Source: Psychrobacter immobilis (GTDB lineage: Bacteria; Pseudomonadota; Gammaproteobacteria; Pseudomonadales; Moraxellaceae). From it: DNA of 64,000 nt. The position numbers were made by a program, and so were the translations under genes. Under the pieces are notes generated by a model. The model was not told the DNA's origin and ran no database searches. It saw only the letters and a program-made list of their open reading frames with translations. The stretch lies in the NCBI RefSeq assembly GCF_904846285.1, contig NZ_CAJHAD010000003.1, forward strand, positions 62,001 to 126,000. The letters run 5' to 3'. Shown in pieces: positions 1-11,608 of this stretch (position 1 is its first letter; each line of letters starts with the position of its first letter).

Positions 1-2460
1 CTTAACAGAATTGCCGTCTTGAGCTTTAGTATCTTCAGGCTCCAAGGTTAGATGAACAACCCCGCCATTGACCAAGTCGCCAAACAAAATCATGCTTGCC
101 AATGGCTTCTTAATCTCGTCTTGAATCAGACGCTGCATAGGACGCGCACCCATTAGGCGATCATAGCCTTTGTCTGCTAAGTAATCACGTACCTCATCGT
201 CAATCTCTAACGTTACTTGCTTATCATCAAGCTGGACTTGTAGCTCAACCAAGAATTTATCAACAACAGAGACAACGACTGAGGTATCTAATGGGTTAAA
301 TTGGATAATAGCATCAAGACGGTTGCGGAACTCAGGCGTAAATACGCGTTTGAGCGACTCAGTATTATCACGGCTATGGTCTTGTTGCGTAAAGCCCATA
401 GAAGAGCGACTGATACTATCCGCACCGACGTTGGTGGTCATAATCACAATCACTTGCTTAAAGATAGCCACGCGACCGTTATTATCCGTCAAGGTACCAT
501 GATCCATCACTTGCAATAACAAGTTAAAAACATCAGGGTGCGCTTTTTCGATTTCATCAAATAACAAGACACAATGCGGATGCTGATTGATTTTTTCAGT
601 CAGCAAACCACCTTGATCATAACCAACATAACCAGGAGGCGCACCAATCAGACGTGAGGCAGTATGCGCTTCCATGTACTCTGACATATCAAAGCGAACC
701 AACTCAACACCCAACAAGTTTGCTAGCTGACGTGAGACCTCTGTTTTACCGACCCCTGTAGGACCAGCAAACATAAATGAACCAATCGGTTTATCAGGTG
801 CTTTAAGGCCAGCGCGCGAAAGCTTAATGGCATCGGCAAGCGTTGCAATGGCTTCGTCCTGCCCAAATACCAAATGCTTCAAATCACGGTCTAAATGCTG
901 AAGAATGCTCTTATCATCACTTGAGACTGATTTGGGTGGAATACGCGCCAGCTTGGCAACGATGGCTTCAATATCGGCGACATCGATTTTTATCGGTGCA
1001 CGCTTAGCTTTAGATTTTTTAGACCCATCAGCTTTCGCTCTATCGTTGGCTTTTGTAACCTTTGCTTCATCTTGCATCTCGTTGAACGTATCTCTATCAT
1101 TGATGTTGTCATTGTCAGCATCAAGACCCTCTTCATCAGCATCGATTTGAGCATCAAAATCTTGCTCTAAATCAGCAATAAAGCTCTCTTCGGCGTCAAT
1201 ATCGTCCAAATCAGCCACGATACCTAAGCGCTTATAAGCACCAGCTTCATCGATGACATCAATGGCTTTATCCGGTAAAAAACGCTCATGGATATGCTTA
1301 GCCGATAATTGAACAGCAGTCACCAAAGCCTCGTCGGTATATTCAACATTATGGAACTCTTCATAACGCGTTTTCAGCCCACGCAAGATATCGATAGTGT
1401 CATCGACGCTAGGTTCTTTAACATCAATTTTTTGGAAACGGCGTGATAATGCATGGTCTTTTTCAAACACTTGACGATATTCAGTAAAGGTTGTCGAACC
1501 GATACAGCGCAGCTCACCATTGGCAAGGGCTGGTTTGATTAGGTTTGACACATCCATATTGCTACTCATTGACGAGCCTGCGCCAATAATCATATGAATC
1601 TCATCAATAAACAAAATCGCATTGGGCTTTTTCTTTAGCGCATCAAGTAGCGACTTCATACGTTTTTCAAAATCACCACGATACTTAGTACCAGCGATTA
1701 ACGAGCCAATATCTAGGCTATAAATCACGCAGCCGTTAAGGGGTTTTGGTGCTTTATCATTGATAATTAACCATGCCAAACCTTCGGCAATCGATGTTTT
1801 ACCAACGCCTGGCTCACCAACCAATAACGGGTTGTTTTTACGGCGGCGACATAGCACTTGGGCGGCACGCTCAATCTCAGGGCCACGACCAATCAATGGG
1901 TCGGTTTTACCTTCAGCGGCGCGTTGGTTTAAGTTGGTTGCAAATTCGACCAAGGGATCTTTACTGGTTTTTTCTGAGGCACTGCGGCGCTCACCAGTCA
2001 TCGAAGCACGTGGCTCAGATGGCTCGTCTTTGTCCTGACCATGTGATAAATACTGGGTCAACTCTAGACGACTGATGCCTTGTTTTTTAAGCAAATAAAC
2101 CGCGTAAGTATCATGCTCTGAAAACATCGATACTAAAATATCAGACCCTTCAACCAGACGACCCCCACCAATAGACTGCACATGGAAAATAGCCCGTTGC
2201 AGGATGCGATCGAAGCTTTGGGTCGGTTGCGGTGATTGCTCAGTATCTGGATCTACCGTTGGTGTATGCTTATTGATATAAGCTTCTAGCTCACTGCGCA
2301 AGGTTGAGACATTGGCATTGCAAGCAGTCAAGGTATTGGCAGCATTGGTATTTTCCAATAATGCCAATAGTAGATGTTCAACAGTGAGATACTCATGCGA
2401 TTTTTGGCGCGCAAGTGTCATTGCTAAACGCAAAGAAACTTCAAGATGACGACTTAACAT
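1..2460 (-). CDS. clpA: ATP-dependent Clp protease ATP-binding subunit ClpA (C-terminus outside the window)
   Basis: Hexameric AAA+ unfoldase that feeds substrates to ClpP in the cytoplasm. 820 codons are visible from the ATG with no stop, so the last part lies beyond the left edge. The start has AGGA seven bases upstream. Residues 1-150 are the Clp N-domain (MLSRHLEVSLRLAM, HEYLTVEHLLLALL), which docks ClpS. AAA1 has Walker A GEPGVGKTS and Walker B ILFIDEIH; AAA2 has GPTGVGKTE and LLFDEIEKAHPDVFNLLLQVMD followed by TTNVGADSI. Between DEAGAYKRL and DVADIEAIVAKLARIP lie about 75 mostly acidic, then lysine-rich residues (about 416-490), where the E. coli protein as I recall it has about ten. 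The adaptor gene clpS lies upstream, separated by a 640-base spacer, so clpA probably has its own promoter. Identity is certain; the role of the insert is unknown. Confidence 0.97.
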   Translation of the reverse strand, partial: MLSRHLEVSLRLAMTLARQKSHEYLTVEHLLLALLENTNAANTLTACNANVSTLRSELEAYINKHTPTVDPDTEQSPQPTQSFDRILQRAIFHVQSIGGGRLVEGSDILVSMFSEHDTYAVYLLKKQGISRLELTQYLSHGQDKDEPSEPRASMTGERRSASEKTSKDPLVEFATNLNQRAAEGKTDPLIGRGPEIERAAQVLCRRRKNNPLLVGEPGVGKTSIAEGLAWLIINDKAPKPLNGCVIYSLDIGSLIAGTKYRGDFEKRMKSLLDALKKKPNAILFIDEIHMIIGAGSSMSSNMDVSNLIKPALANGELRCIGSTTFTEYRQVFEKDHALSRRFQKIDVKEPSVDDTIDILRGLKTRYEEFHNVEYTDEALVTAVQLSAKHIHERFLPDKAIDVIDEAGAYKRLGIVADLDDIDAEESFIADLEQDFDAQIDADEEGLDADNDNINDRDTFNEMQDEAKVTKANDRAKADGSKKSKAKRAPIKIDVADIEAIVAKLARIPPKSVSSDDKSILQHLDRDLKHLVFGQDEAIATLADAIKLSRAGLKAPDKPIGSFMFAGPTGVGKTEVSRQLANLLGVELVRFDMSEYMEAHTASRLIGAPPGYVGYDQGGLLTEKINQHPHCVLLFDEIEKAHPDVFNLLLQVMDHGTLTDNNGRVAIFKQVIVIMTTNVGADSISRSSMGFTQQDHSRDNTESLKRVFTPEFRNRLDAIIQFNPLDTSVVVSVVDKFLVELQVQLDDKQVTLEIDDEVRDYLADKGYDRLMGARPMQRLIQDEIKKPLASMILFGDLVNGGVVHLTLEPEDTKAQDGNSVK

Positions 2461-3099
2461 AAGGACTTCCTACGGTTGTACCTATCTTATTATTGATAGC
2501 TTTATGAATGAGTTAGTAACTAAATCAGGGCGATAGATGGATTGTTCAAGGGCAATGTTAGGATTATTAAGAGACTTTACTGAATGTTGTTAAATGAAGA
2601 CTTCCATGACTTAAGTATTATTTTCAGCTTACCTTTATATCAACATGATACTTAAAGATAGTCAATCTATTAACACTGATTAAAATGTATCGAAGTGTCC
2701 AGCAGGCCTTTTAGGCACATTCATAGAGTCAAAAAATCATACTCAACGAAATCATTCGAGTGTATATTTTGGAGATTGGCTTTTAAATATAATACGGATA
2801 AAAACGCTAAAACGATTTGGAAAAACGAGGAATAAATAAAATTAAGTGTACAAGAGTATACTTTAATATATAGGGTTATATAGAAGGGAAATCAAGTCTG
2901 GATTTAAAGAATAGGAAAATTTAGAGGATAATAAATAGAAGGATTTACATTACACTTAATGTGAATAAATATAATAGAGCAAACCATTGAGTAACTCGTA
3001 AGGATTGCTCTAGATTAGAAAGATATTTTGACGAATAAAAAAGCGAAAAGTAGAAACCGCGGCAAGCGAAGAAAGCTTTGCTACAAAAGCGGTCTAAAA
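2461..3099. other. Long AT-rich spacer between clpS and clpA
   Basis: No convincing gene on either strand. The clpS-proximal end holds an imperfect hairpin that may be a terminator. Reading toward clpA there is a TTGACT (2660-2665) with only a poor -10 candidate downstream, so I do not call a promoter. In many gammaproteobacteria clpS and clpA lie only tens of bases apart, so the spacer is unusually long. Confidence 0.6.
3047..3093 (-). terminator. Possible terminator after clpS
   Basis: On the minus strand, just after the clpS stop, ACCGC and GCGGT enclose an inner pairing of GCAAAGC with GCTTGC around TTTCTTC, followed by a T-rich stretch ending in six T. The stem has bulges, so this is only a moderate candidate. 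Confidence 0.4.
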
Positions 3100-3507
3100 T
3101 TATTCGCCCTGATGCGGCTCGATTTGAGTCAATAAAGGATAGCCCTCACGGTGAGCAAGGCTATTAACTTTTTTGGCTTTGGTTTCAGCGATATCTTTTG
3201 GATAAATACCAGCAATACCTTTGCTACTATTATGAATAGTCAGCATGATCTCAACCGCTGAATCCATACTATGACGAAATTCTGACTGCAGCACATAAAC
3301 GACAAACTCCATCGGCGTGTAGTTATCGTTATACATCACCACCGCATACATCGGCGGTTTTGCCACTTCTGGCTCTGCCACCAATACATCAGCTTGCGGC
3401 GTGGTTTCACTCTCGGTATCGCCGTCTTGAGCAAAATGCAGCGGCAGATTGGGGAAATGCCAATCAGCAACGGTGGGCGTTGACTGTAATATGGTTTGTT
3501 TTATCAT
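3100..3507 (-). CDS. clpS: ClpS, adaptor of the ClpAP protease (N-degron recognition)
   Basis: Binds the ClpA N-domain and delivers proteins with destabilising N-terminal residues. The conserved core starts at about residue 53: YAVVMYNDNYTPMEFVVYVL, then AVEIMLTIHNSSKGIAGIYPKDIAETK and a C-terminal HPLL-like GYPLLTQIEP. The Asn and first Asp of the usual N-D-D substrate pocket are present, but the third position is Asn (N-D-N); the His of the helix (TIHNSS) is present. At 135 residues it is longer than the roughly 106-residue E. coli protein because of an acidic, Pro-rich N-terminal tail. No clear Shine-Dalgarno precedes this ATG, but the next in-frame Met lies at the domain edge, so I keep the long form. 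Its usual partner clpA is the next gene. Confidence 0.95.
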   Translation of the reverse strand: MIKQTILQSTPTVADWHFPNLPLHFAQDGDTESETTPQADVLVAEPEVAKPPMYAVVMYNDNYTPMEFVVYVLQSEFRHSMDSAVEIMLTIHNSSKGIAGIYPKDIAETKAKKVNSLAHREGYPLLTQIEPHQGE

Positions 3508-3671
3508 AATTAGAATACAAATTAATAGGTGGGTTTATAACAGCATAAAAGAGGATCAAAAAATGAGCAGATATGTCGACATGTTGAGACATCACTAAGC
3601 GTTAGTATTGGACACAGCAACATGAAATAGTAAAAGATGCAAACAGTAAAGTTCAGTCAAACCTTGTAAGA

Positions 3672-4568
3672 TTAAGGTTCAATCGGGCTTTCATCAACCT
3701 CTGGCAAGTCTAATAATGACAGCGGCATATTATCAACCTTATCGCCAAGCTTCCAATCGTATAACTGCTCTACTTCCTGCCCGCCTGCTTTCAAGCTCAG
3801 CTTAACCTGCAAAGGCTTGAAACCTGACGGCATCATAAAGCGACCACGAATACGGGTAATACCTTCGATGGTATAACTGGCTGGTTCTAACGGCACTTCT
3901 ACAAAGTCATCGTTATTGAGCAATGTCAACGTTGGTTTTAAGCGTTTGGATTTACCATCGCTAGCAAGCATCGCAACATCAAAGCCATATTCAAAAGCGT
4001 TCTCAGGTAAAGGTTGAATCTTCGCGCCAAGTATCTGTAGTGGCATACCGCCTTGTTTACTAAGCAATTCGGCATATATCTCATTAAGCTGTGCTACTTG
4101 TTTATTTTCAACGGTCAGTTCTTGCTGATTTTCACGCAACTCTTTTAGGTTTGCCAGACTTATTTCCAGCTCTTGCTTAGCGGTAGCCGCTTCATTGGTC
4201 GCAATTTTACTGCTAAGGCGTAAATCCTTTAGCTCTTGCGTCGCCTCTTTACTGGTAATAACCGCTTGCTTGGCTTCGGTTTGCATCGAATAATAGCCGC
4301 GCTGATAGCCAAGCTTATGACCAAATAACAGCCCTACCACCGCCGTTACCAATATCGCTACTACAAATAATGCCAACACTAAAGTAGAGGCACCTTGCTG
4401 CGAGTGACTGATGCCATGGCGACTGATAGCCACATCACTGCAGCGATAACAATTGCGATGATCAGCATAAGAGAGATGCGAATCGCGCGCCACATTATAG
4501 GAAATAGAGTCTTGACACGCTAAACGTGCTGGCTGTGGGCAAAGGCGTAGTACATTCTTCAAACGCAT
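3672..4568 (-). CDS. DUF6776-like single-pass membrane protein with coiled coil
   Basis: 298 residues of unknown function. Residues 1-60 are a hydrophilic N-terminus with four Cys including a C-x-x-C (CYRC). Residues about 61-85 are one transmembrane helix (TLVLALFVVAILVTAVVGLL). Residues about 95-170 are rich in Glu, Gln, Leu and Ala in a heptad-like pattern (coiled coil). Residues about 180-290 form a beta-rich domain. This order fits the proteobacterial DUF6776 family; I assign it by recollection of the architecture, not a search. The start has no strong Shine-Dalgarno, and the Cys-rich N-terminus might not all be translated. It lies about 100 bases upstream of the neighbouring clpS segment on the same strand, downstream of argC. 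Confidence 0.7.
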   Translation of the reverse strand: MRLKNVLRLCPQPARLACQDSISYNVARDSHLSYADHRNCYRCSDVAISRHGISHSQQGASTLVLALFVVAILVTAVVGLLFGHKLGYQRGYYSMQTEAKQAVITSKEATQELKDLRLSSKIATNEAATAKQELEISLANLKELRENQQELTVENKQVAQLNEIYAELLSKQGGMPLQILGAKIQPLPENAFEYGFDVAMLASDGKSKRLKPTLTLLNNDDFVEVPLEPASYTIEGITRIRGRFMMPSGFKPLQVKLSLKAGGQEVEQLYDWKLGDKVDNMPLSLLDLPEVDESPIEP

Positions 4569-4671
4569 TTAGACAGTATCTCTTAACAGTAAGGGCAGGT
4601 TATTATAGCGGAATTTATAATCAATACCTAGCGCCATAAATATGAAGGATTTGATAATAGATGAACATCTT

Positions 4672-5739
4672 TTAAGGAACAATAGGGGCAAAGTTTAAGC
4701 CCATTGATTCATCGAAACCAAACATTACATTCATGTTTTGTACTGCTTGCCCAGCCGCACCTTTTACCAAATTGTCTTGTACGACAATTACCGTCAGCTC
4801 AGCACGCGCATTGTCTTGATGGATACCAATACGTAAGCGATTACTAGCACGCACGCTGCGCGTATCAGGATAAAGACCTTTTGGCATCACATCCACAAAC
4901 GGTTCTGCAGCGTAGCTTGTTTCAAACATTTGCTGCCAATCAATAGCAGCGCCTGCATCCGTCAGCTCAAGATGAATAGAGCTGAGCATCCCGCGTATCA
5001 TTGGCACCAGATGCGGTAAAAAACGGATACGATGGCTAAATTGACTCTCTAGTAATTGGGCAACGCCCTGTTCAATCTCTGGCAAATGCCGATGACCTTC
5101 AACGCTATAGGCTTTGAAATTGTCTGTGGTTTCAGCATAGTTAAGCGCAAGCTTTGCTTGACGACCCGCACCCGAAACACCAGATTTTGCATCGATAACG
5201 ATACGTGACTCAACCAACCTTTCTGCTTGCTGGTTTTGCGCATCGATAATAGGTTTTAAGCCTAAGATAGCCGTGGTTGGATAACAGCCAGGGTTACCGA
5301 TCACCAAAGCATTGGCCAGTTTTTCACGGTTGACCTCAGGCAAACCATAAACAGCTGTCTTTAATAGCTCAGGACAGGCATGCGCTTGCTGATACCAATG
5401 CTCAAATTCCGTTAATGACTGCAAACGAAAATCCGCAGCCAAATCAATGACTTTTACGCCCGCTTCAGTTAACGCCTCTGTTTGCTTCATTGCCACGCCA
5501 TGTGGAGTCGCAAAAAACACCACATCGCATTTTTGCAATGTCGCTATCGTCTCACCACCTAAGTCGCTAAAAACGATATCTGAGATGCCGCGTAAGCTTG
5601 GGAAGATCTCATCAGCTCGGGTGCCAGCTTCGCTACGGGATGTTAGCAAATCAATAGACACTTCAGGATGGGCAGATAATAAGCGAATCAGCTCAATACC
5701 TGTATAGCCTGTGCCGCCGACAATCGCTGCTGAAATCAT
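4672..5739 (-). CDS. argC: N-acetyl-gamma-glutamyl-phosphate reductase
   Basis: NADPH-dependent reduction of N-acetylglutamyl-5-phosphate to the semialdehyde, third step of arginine biosynthesis in the cytoplasm. The N-terminal nucleotide-binding fold shows IVGGTGYTGIELIRLL at residues 6-21. The catalytic Cys is C152 in GNPGCYPTTAIL, and the dimerisation domain has VEGHRHLPEIEQ and RFLPHLVPMIRGM. 355 residues is normal for the longer form of the family. AGGG lies seven bases before the ATG. The gene is not beside other arg genes, so arginine genes are scattered here. Confidence 0.97.
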   Translation of the reverse strand: MISAAIVGGTGYTGIELIRLLSAHPEVSIDLLTSRSEAGTRADEIFPSLRGISDIVFSDLGGETIATLQKCDVVFFATPHGVAMKQTEALTEAGVKVIDLAADFRLQSLTEFEHWYQQAHACPELLKTAVYGLPEVNREKLANALVIGNPGCYPTTAILGLKPIIDAQNQQAERLVESRIVIDAKSGVSGAGRQAKLALNYAETTDNFKAYSVEGHRHLPEIEQGVAQLLESQFSHRIRFLPHLVPMIRGMLSSIHLELTDAGAAIDWQQMFETSYAAEPFVDVMPKGLYPDTRSVRASNRLRIGIHQDNARAELTVIVVQDNLVKGAAGQAVQNMNVMFGFDESMGLNFAPIVP

Positions 5740-5918
5740 AAGATAGCCCTTTTTTCTTTATTCAGTGTGTTACTCAATTAATGGTAGATAGCTATAATGC
5801 TTACACCTCAGTATAAACATTATAACTTCTAGTTTTCTAGCTTTTGGTTTCATAGCTTCTTGATGTTAACGCGGTTATTAGCACTGTTAAATGCTCGCTT
5901 TTTTAAAAATTAGCGGCG

Positions 5919-7055
5919 TTAAATCTTATAGTCATGTACCGCATCGATAAATACTTTGGCATTATCAGGGTCGACCCACTGGGTAATACCATGACCTAAG
6001 TTTGCTACATAGCCTGTTTTTTCGCCACTCGCATAAGCGCTATCCAGCATGGCATTGACTTCAGCACGGATGGTTGCAGGCGAGCCATATAAAGTTGCGG
6101 GATCTAAGTTACCCTGAATCGCTTTGCTACTTTGTAGTTTTTTATGCTGCTTAGTCAATTGACGCTGACTTTCCGTCAAGACTTGACGGGCACGATCAAG
6201 AGGCATCGTCCAATCTAGGCCCAAGGCATCAGCTTCACTATCCGCTTGGACATCAAGCCAAATACCGCCACCCTTAGTAAATAGCACCACAGGTATTTCA
6301 GGATGACGTACCTTTAACTCAGCGACAATGCGCTTATTATAAGCATGAGAGAAATCGACAAACTGACGATGACCAAGCGCACCGCCCCAGCTATCAAATA
6401 TCTGTAATACCTGTGCGCCTGCTACAACTTGTGCATCCAAATAATCAATCACTGACGTTGCTAACTTGTCTAATAATTGATGTAAAAATTCAGGATTACT
6501 GTATAAAAAACCTTTGGTATAACGATAATCTTTTGAGCTACCGCCTTCAATCATATAAGTCGCTAGCGTCCAAGGACTGCCAGAAAAACCAAATAAAGGC
6601 ACTTGACCATTGAGCGCGGTACGGATACTTGTCACCGCACGCATGACATAATCAAGCGAGTCATTGACATCGAGTATTGGCAATCTATCTAAATCTGCTT
6701 GCGTACGAATAGGATGTTTAAACTTTGGACCTTCACCGGTTTCAAAATATAAGCCCAGCCCCATCGCATCAGGAATGGTTAAAATATCACTGAATAAGAT
6801 AGCGGCGTCCAAGTCATAACGACGTAGTGGCTGCAAGGTAACTTCAGTTGCACGCGCGGTATCTTTACATAAGCTCATAAAATCACCAGCTTCAGCGCGG
6901 GTGGCTTTATATTCTGGTAAATAACGACCAGCTTGGCGCATCATCCACACAGGCGTGGTATCTATTGGCTCAAAACGCAGTGCGCGTAGCAATCTATCAT
7001 TTTTTAAAGGCGCAAAATTCTGCTCTAGCGCGTTATTATTGTCTGAAGCACTCAT
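5919..7055 (-). CDS. hemE: Uroporphyrinogen decarboxylase
   Basis: Decarboxylates uroporphyrinogen III to coproporphyrinogen III in heme synthesis. Signatures are [15 protein letters not shown] near the N-terminus, [16 protein letters not shown] with the key Asp, [17 protein letters not shown] and [10 protein letters not shown]. The open frame can be extended to a TTG at 7061, but GGAG sits only two bases from that TTG and eight from the ATG at 7055, so I choose the ATG (378 residues). The next gene upstream, proB, is about 280 bases away, so hemE probably has its own promoter. No other heme-pathway gene is adjacent. Confidence 0.97.
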   Translation of the reverse strand: MSASDNNNALEQNFAPLKNDRLLRALRFEPIDTTPVWMMRQAGRYLPEYKATRAEAGDFMSLCKDTARATEVTLQPLRRYDLDAAILFSDILTIPDAMGLGLYFETGEGPKFKHPIRTQADLDRLPILDVNDSLDYVMRAVTSIRTALNGQVPLFGFSGSPWTLATYMIEGGSSKDYRYTKGFLYSNPEFLHQLLDKLATSVIDYLDAQVVAGAQVLQIFDSWGGALGHRQFVDFSHAYNKRIVAELKVRHPEIPVVLFTKGGGIWLDVQADSEADALGLDWTMPLDRARQVLTESQRQLTKQHKKLQSSKAIQGNLDPATLYGSPATIRAEVNAMLDSAYASGEKTGYVANLGHGITQWVDPDNAKVFIDAVHDYKI

Positions 7056-7336
7056 GTACAAATCTCCAAAACAGCCCTATCGTTATTCAAATGAACAGTT
7101 AAGCAAATGCATAACAAGGCTGGATAAAATAAGTTAAAGAAAAGAATATTAAAACGCTCAGATAGCGACACTCTATTACAGAATCCCAAACTTGCTGAAG
7201 AACGGGTTATGGATCAACCGTTATAAAGTCTTATTTAGAATTTTTAGAGCGTCATTTGCTGTTAGCCTTTAATCAATAATGTCGTACTTATATTTATCTT
7301 TCTTACCTACAAAATAAGATAAACAAACTAAACCGT

Positions 7337-8509
7337 TTACATGGTCAGCGCTAAGTTATCACGGTGTACCATAACTACGCGCTCTTCATTGTTACCAAGG
7401 ATTCTATCAAAATGCTCTGTACGCTCACGAGCCACACGGCAAGCATCGCGCGATGAGAAGTTCACTTGACCGACAGCGATACGCTCGCCCGTATCTTGAT
7501 GAACAATCTCAACCACGTCGCCTTCATCGAAATCGCCGCGGACTTCTACCACACCGACTGGTAACAAGCTCTTGTGATGTTCAACCACTGCTTTGGCAGC
7601 ACCAGCATCAACAAGTAAAGAACCTGACATGCGTAAATGCGCCGCTAGCCACTGTTTACGTGCAATGATTTTATCTTGGTCATTGGTGGTCAGTAACGTA
7701 CCGACGGCTTCGCCAGAAACCACACGCGTGATAACATCGTCGATAGCACCACTGACGATGACCGTCGGACAACCGCCCATGGCAGCCAAGCGACCAGCAC
7801 GGATTTTGGTTAGCATACCGCCGCGACCAAGTTTGCCACCGTCACCGGCGATATCAAATAAATAATCAGCCATCGCCCGCTCTTGGCGGATCATTTTGGC
7901 ATTCGGATTATTACGAGGATTATCGGTAAAGACGCCCTCTTGATCCGTCAAGATAATGTATAAATCAGCATTGACCATCGCTGCCGCCATCGCACCTAAA
8001 GTGTCATTATCGCCGAATTTAATCTCATCAATGGTAATGGTATCGTTTTCATTAATTACTGGCAGCACACGCCATTCTAATAATTGCGTCAACGCCCCAG
8101 TGGTATTTAAATAGCGACTACGATTAGACAAATCATCATGAGTCAGTAGCAGCTGCGAGCTTTGAATACCATGCTGAATCAACGCTGACCACCAAGTCTC
8201 AATTAAGCCCATCTGACCGATAGACGCACAAGCTTGTAGCGCCGCCAATTTTCTCGGACGCTCTTCAAGATTCATACGCACCACGCCTTCAGCAACCGCA
8301 CCTGAAGATACAAGTAATACTTCAACACCTTGCTTATGCAGCTTGGCAATCTGTTTTGCCCACTCGTAAATGGCAGTTCGATCAAGCCCTCGCCCATTAT
8401 TGGTTAATAACGATGAGCCAATCTTGACAATAACGCGCTGAATATCAAAGTTGCGAGCTTGCTTAACAAACCTTGCTTCTTCGGTCGTGTTCTCTATGTC
8501 AACTGCCAT
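7337..8509 (-). CDS. proB: Glutamate 5-kinase with PUA domain
   Basis: First step of proline synthesis: ATP-dependent phosphorylation of glutamate. The amino-acid kinase domain covers residues about 20-275 (VIVKIGSSLLTNNGRGLD, LLVSSGAVAEGVVRM, PVINENDTITIDEIKFGDNDTLGA, GTGGMLTK-like GRGGMLTKIRAGRLA). A C-terminal PUA domain (about 295-375) begins near GSLLVDAGAAKAVVEHHKSLLPVGV. CAGGAG precedes the ATG with good spacing. It lies 140 bases downstream of obgE on the same strand, an order common in gammaproteobacteria, so the two may be co-transcribed. proA is not present here. Confidence 0.97.
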   Translation of the reverse strand: MAVDIENTTEEARFVKQARNFDIQRVIVKIGSSLLTNNGRGLDRTAIYEWAKQIAKLHKQGVEVLLVSSGAVAEGVVRMNLEERPRKLAALQACASIGQMGLIETWWSALIQHGIQSSQLLLTHDDLSNRSRYLNTTGALTQLLEWRVLPVINENDTITIDEIKFGDNDTLGAMAAAMVNADLYIILTDQEGVFTDNPRNNPNAKMIRQERAMADYLFDIAGDGGKLGRGGMLTKIRAGRLAAMGGCPTVIVSGAIDDVITRVVSGEAVGTLLTTNDQDKIIARKQWLAAHLRMSGSLLVDAGAAKAVVEHHKSLLPVGVVEVRGDFDEGDVVEIVHQDTGERIAVGQVNFSSRDACRVARERTEHFDRILGNNEERVVMVHRDNLALTM

Positions 8510-8648
8510 ATAAACTCCTGTTGCTAGTGTAAAGTGATTACGGGATTAAATTAGGAAATATGCGAACACCTATTTAAAGAACGTAAACTTAAATCACCTA
8601 AAGTCAAAACTCGTGAACTTAAAGCTTGTGAAGTTAAAGGAAGTACGC

Positions 8649-10171
<1,523 letters not shown>

Positions 10172-11608
10172 TTACGCGGGGATTTGCGTATAGCTGATAC
10201 CAGCCATTTGCGTTGCCAAACGTAATACCTGCGTGCTATAGCCTACTTCGTTATCATACCAAATATAAACGATAGCATGGTTATCAGTCAAAATCGTTGC
10301 TTGGGCATCGACAATACCGACGTGCGTATCACCGACGAAATCCGTCGAGACCGCTTCGGTAGAATCTGTATAAGCAATCTGCGTCTGCCACTGACTGCTA
10401 TTAGAAACTTTACGCATGAACTCATTTAACGCATCAGCACTAGCTGGCGCAGTTTTAAGATTCAAGTTCAAAATCGCTAAGCTGACGTTTGGCGTTGGCA
10501 CGCGAATAGCATTACCCGTTAATTTGCCGCTAAGCTCTGGCAGTGCTTTACCAACCGCCTTTGCCGCGCCAGTACTGGTGATAACCATATTCAATACCGC
10601 ACTACGGCCACGGCGATCGGCTTTATGATAGTTATCGATTAAATTCTGATCATTGGTAAACGAATGAATGGTTTCAACGTGACCGTTTTCGATACCATAT
10701 TCGTCATTTAATACTTTTAGTGTTGGGGTAATGGCGTTGGTTGTACAGCTCGCCGCACTGACGATAGTATCATCGCCAACCGTGTCGTTATTCACGCCAT
10801 AGACGACGTTCTTAATATCGCCGCCCGCAGGTGCGGTTAGCAATACTTTTTTAACACCAGTAGACTGCAGATGCTTACCAAGACCGGCTTCATCTTTCCA
10901 GATGCCCGTATTATCAATGACCAATGCATCGTTAATACCATAAGCAGTATAATCAATCTCGCTTGGGTCTTTGGCATAAATCACTTGCACAAAGCGACCG
11001 TTGATAATCAAACCGTTGTTTTCGTTATCGACAACCACGCCACCAGCGAAGCTACCATGAATCGAATCACGTTCAAGCAATGAGGCACGCTTCGCCAGAT
11101 CGCCCGCTGCTGCAGGACGTACCACAATAGCTTTTAACTGCATACCCTTGGCGCTTGATGCTTGTGACAACAATAGGCGCGTTAAGATACGACCGATACG
11201 ACCGAAACCATATAGCACGACATCAGTTGCGCCATTGCTAGCGCCTTTATCAGTACCAATAGACTGTAAAGCCGCTTGTAAATCACTGTCATTAGCCATC
11301 AGCTGACCGACATCGATACGCGCCGCTTGGATATCTTTGTTCTCTGCAAGCGCTTTAACCATCGCTAACGTATCAGCGATATCGATAGCTTTAGCACCTT
11401 GCTCACGTAGCGCCACTTTTTGATGCAATGCCAATATTTGACCTACAGAAGTCGTATCTAGCGTATCGCCAAACAAAGTCACTTGCACATCTTGCTCGTT
11501 ATAAAGCTTATTCAATAGCCCCATCAACTCAATGGCTTGTTGCTCTTGTTGGTTATAATTGCTCAAGTGATCTTGATGTAATTGGCGTAAGGTATCAGCG
11601 TTGCTCAC
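10172..11608 (-). CDS. gap: Glyceraldehyde-3-phosphate dehydrogenase, long (PA3001-like) type
   Basis: Interconverts glyceraldehyde 3-phosphate and 1,3-bisphosphoglycerate. The NAD(P)-binding motif VVLYGFGRIGRILTRLL begins near residue 130, and the catalytic Cys is C288 in SAASCTTNAITPTL, with HSFTNDQNLID after it. The roughly 125-residue N-terminal helical extension is absent from ordinary GapA but found in the long GAPDH class of Pseudomonas and Acinetobacter. The frame opens with an ATG at 11617, but AAGGA overlaps that codon; it sits eight bases before a GTG at 11608, so I choose the GTG (478 residues). The cofactor and direction (glycolytic or gluconeogenic) cannot be told from the sequence. 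It is isolated from other glycolysis genes. Confidence 0.93.
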   Translation of the reverse strand: MSNADTLRQLHQDHLSNYNQQEQQAIELMGLLNKLYNEQDVQVTLFGDTLDTTSVGQILALHQKVALREQGAKAIDIADTLAMVKALAENKDIQAARIDVGQLMANDSDLQAALQSIGTDKGASNGATDVVLYGFGRIGRILTRLLLSQASSAKGMQLKAIVVRPAAAGDLAKRASLLERDSIHGSFAGGVVVDNENNGLIINGRFVQVIYAKDPSEIDYTAYGINDALVIDNTGIWKDEAGLGKHLQSTGVKKVLLTAPAGGDIKNVVYGVNNDTVGDDTIVSAASCTTNAITPTLKVLNDEYGIENGHVETIHSFTNDQNLIDNYHKADRRGRSAVLNMVITSTGAAKAVGKALPELSGKLTGNAIRVPTPNVSLAILNLNLKTAPASADALNEFMRKVSNSSQWQTQIAYTDSTEAVSTDFVGDTHVGIVDAQATILTDNHAIVYIWYDNEVGYSTQVLRLATQMAGISYTQIPA

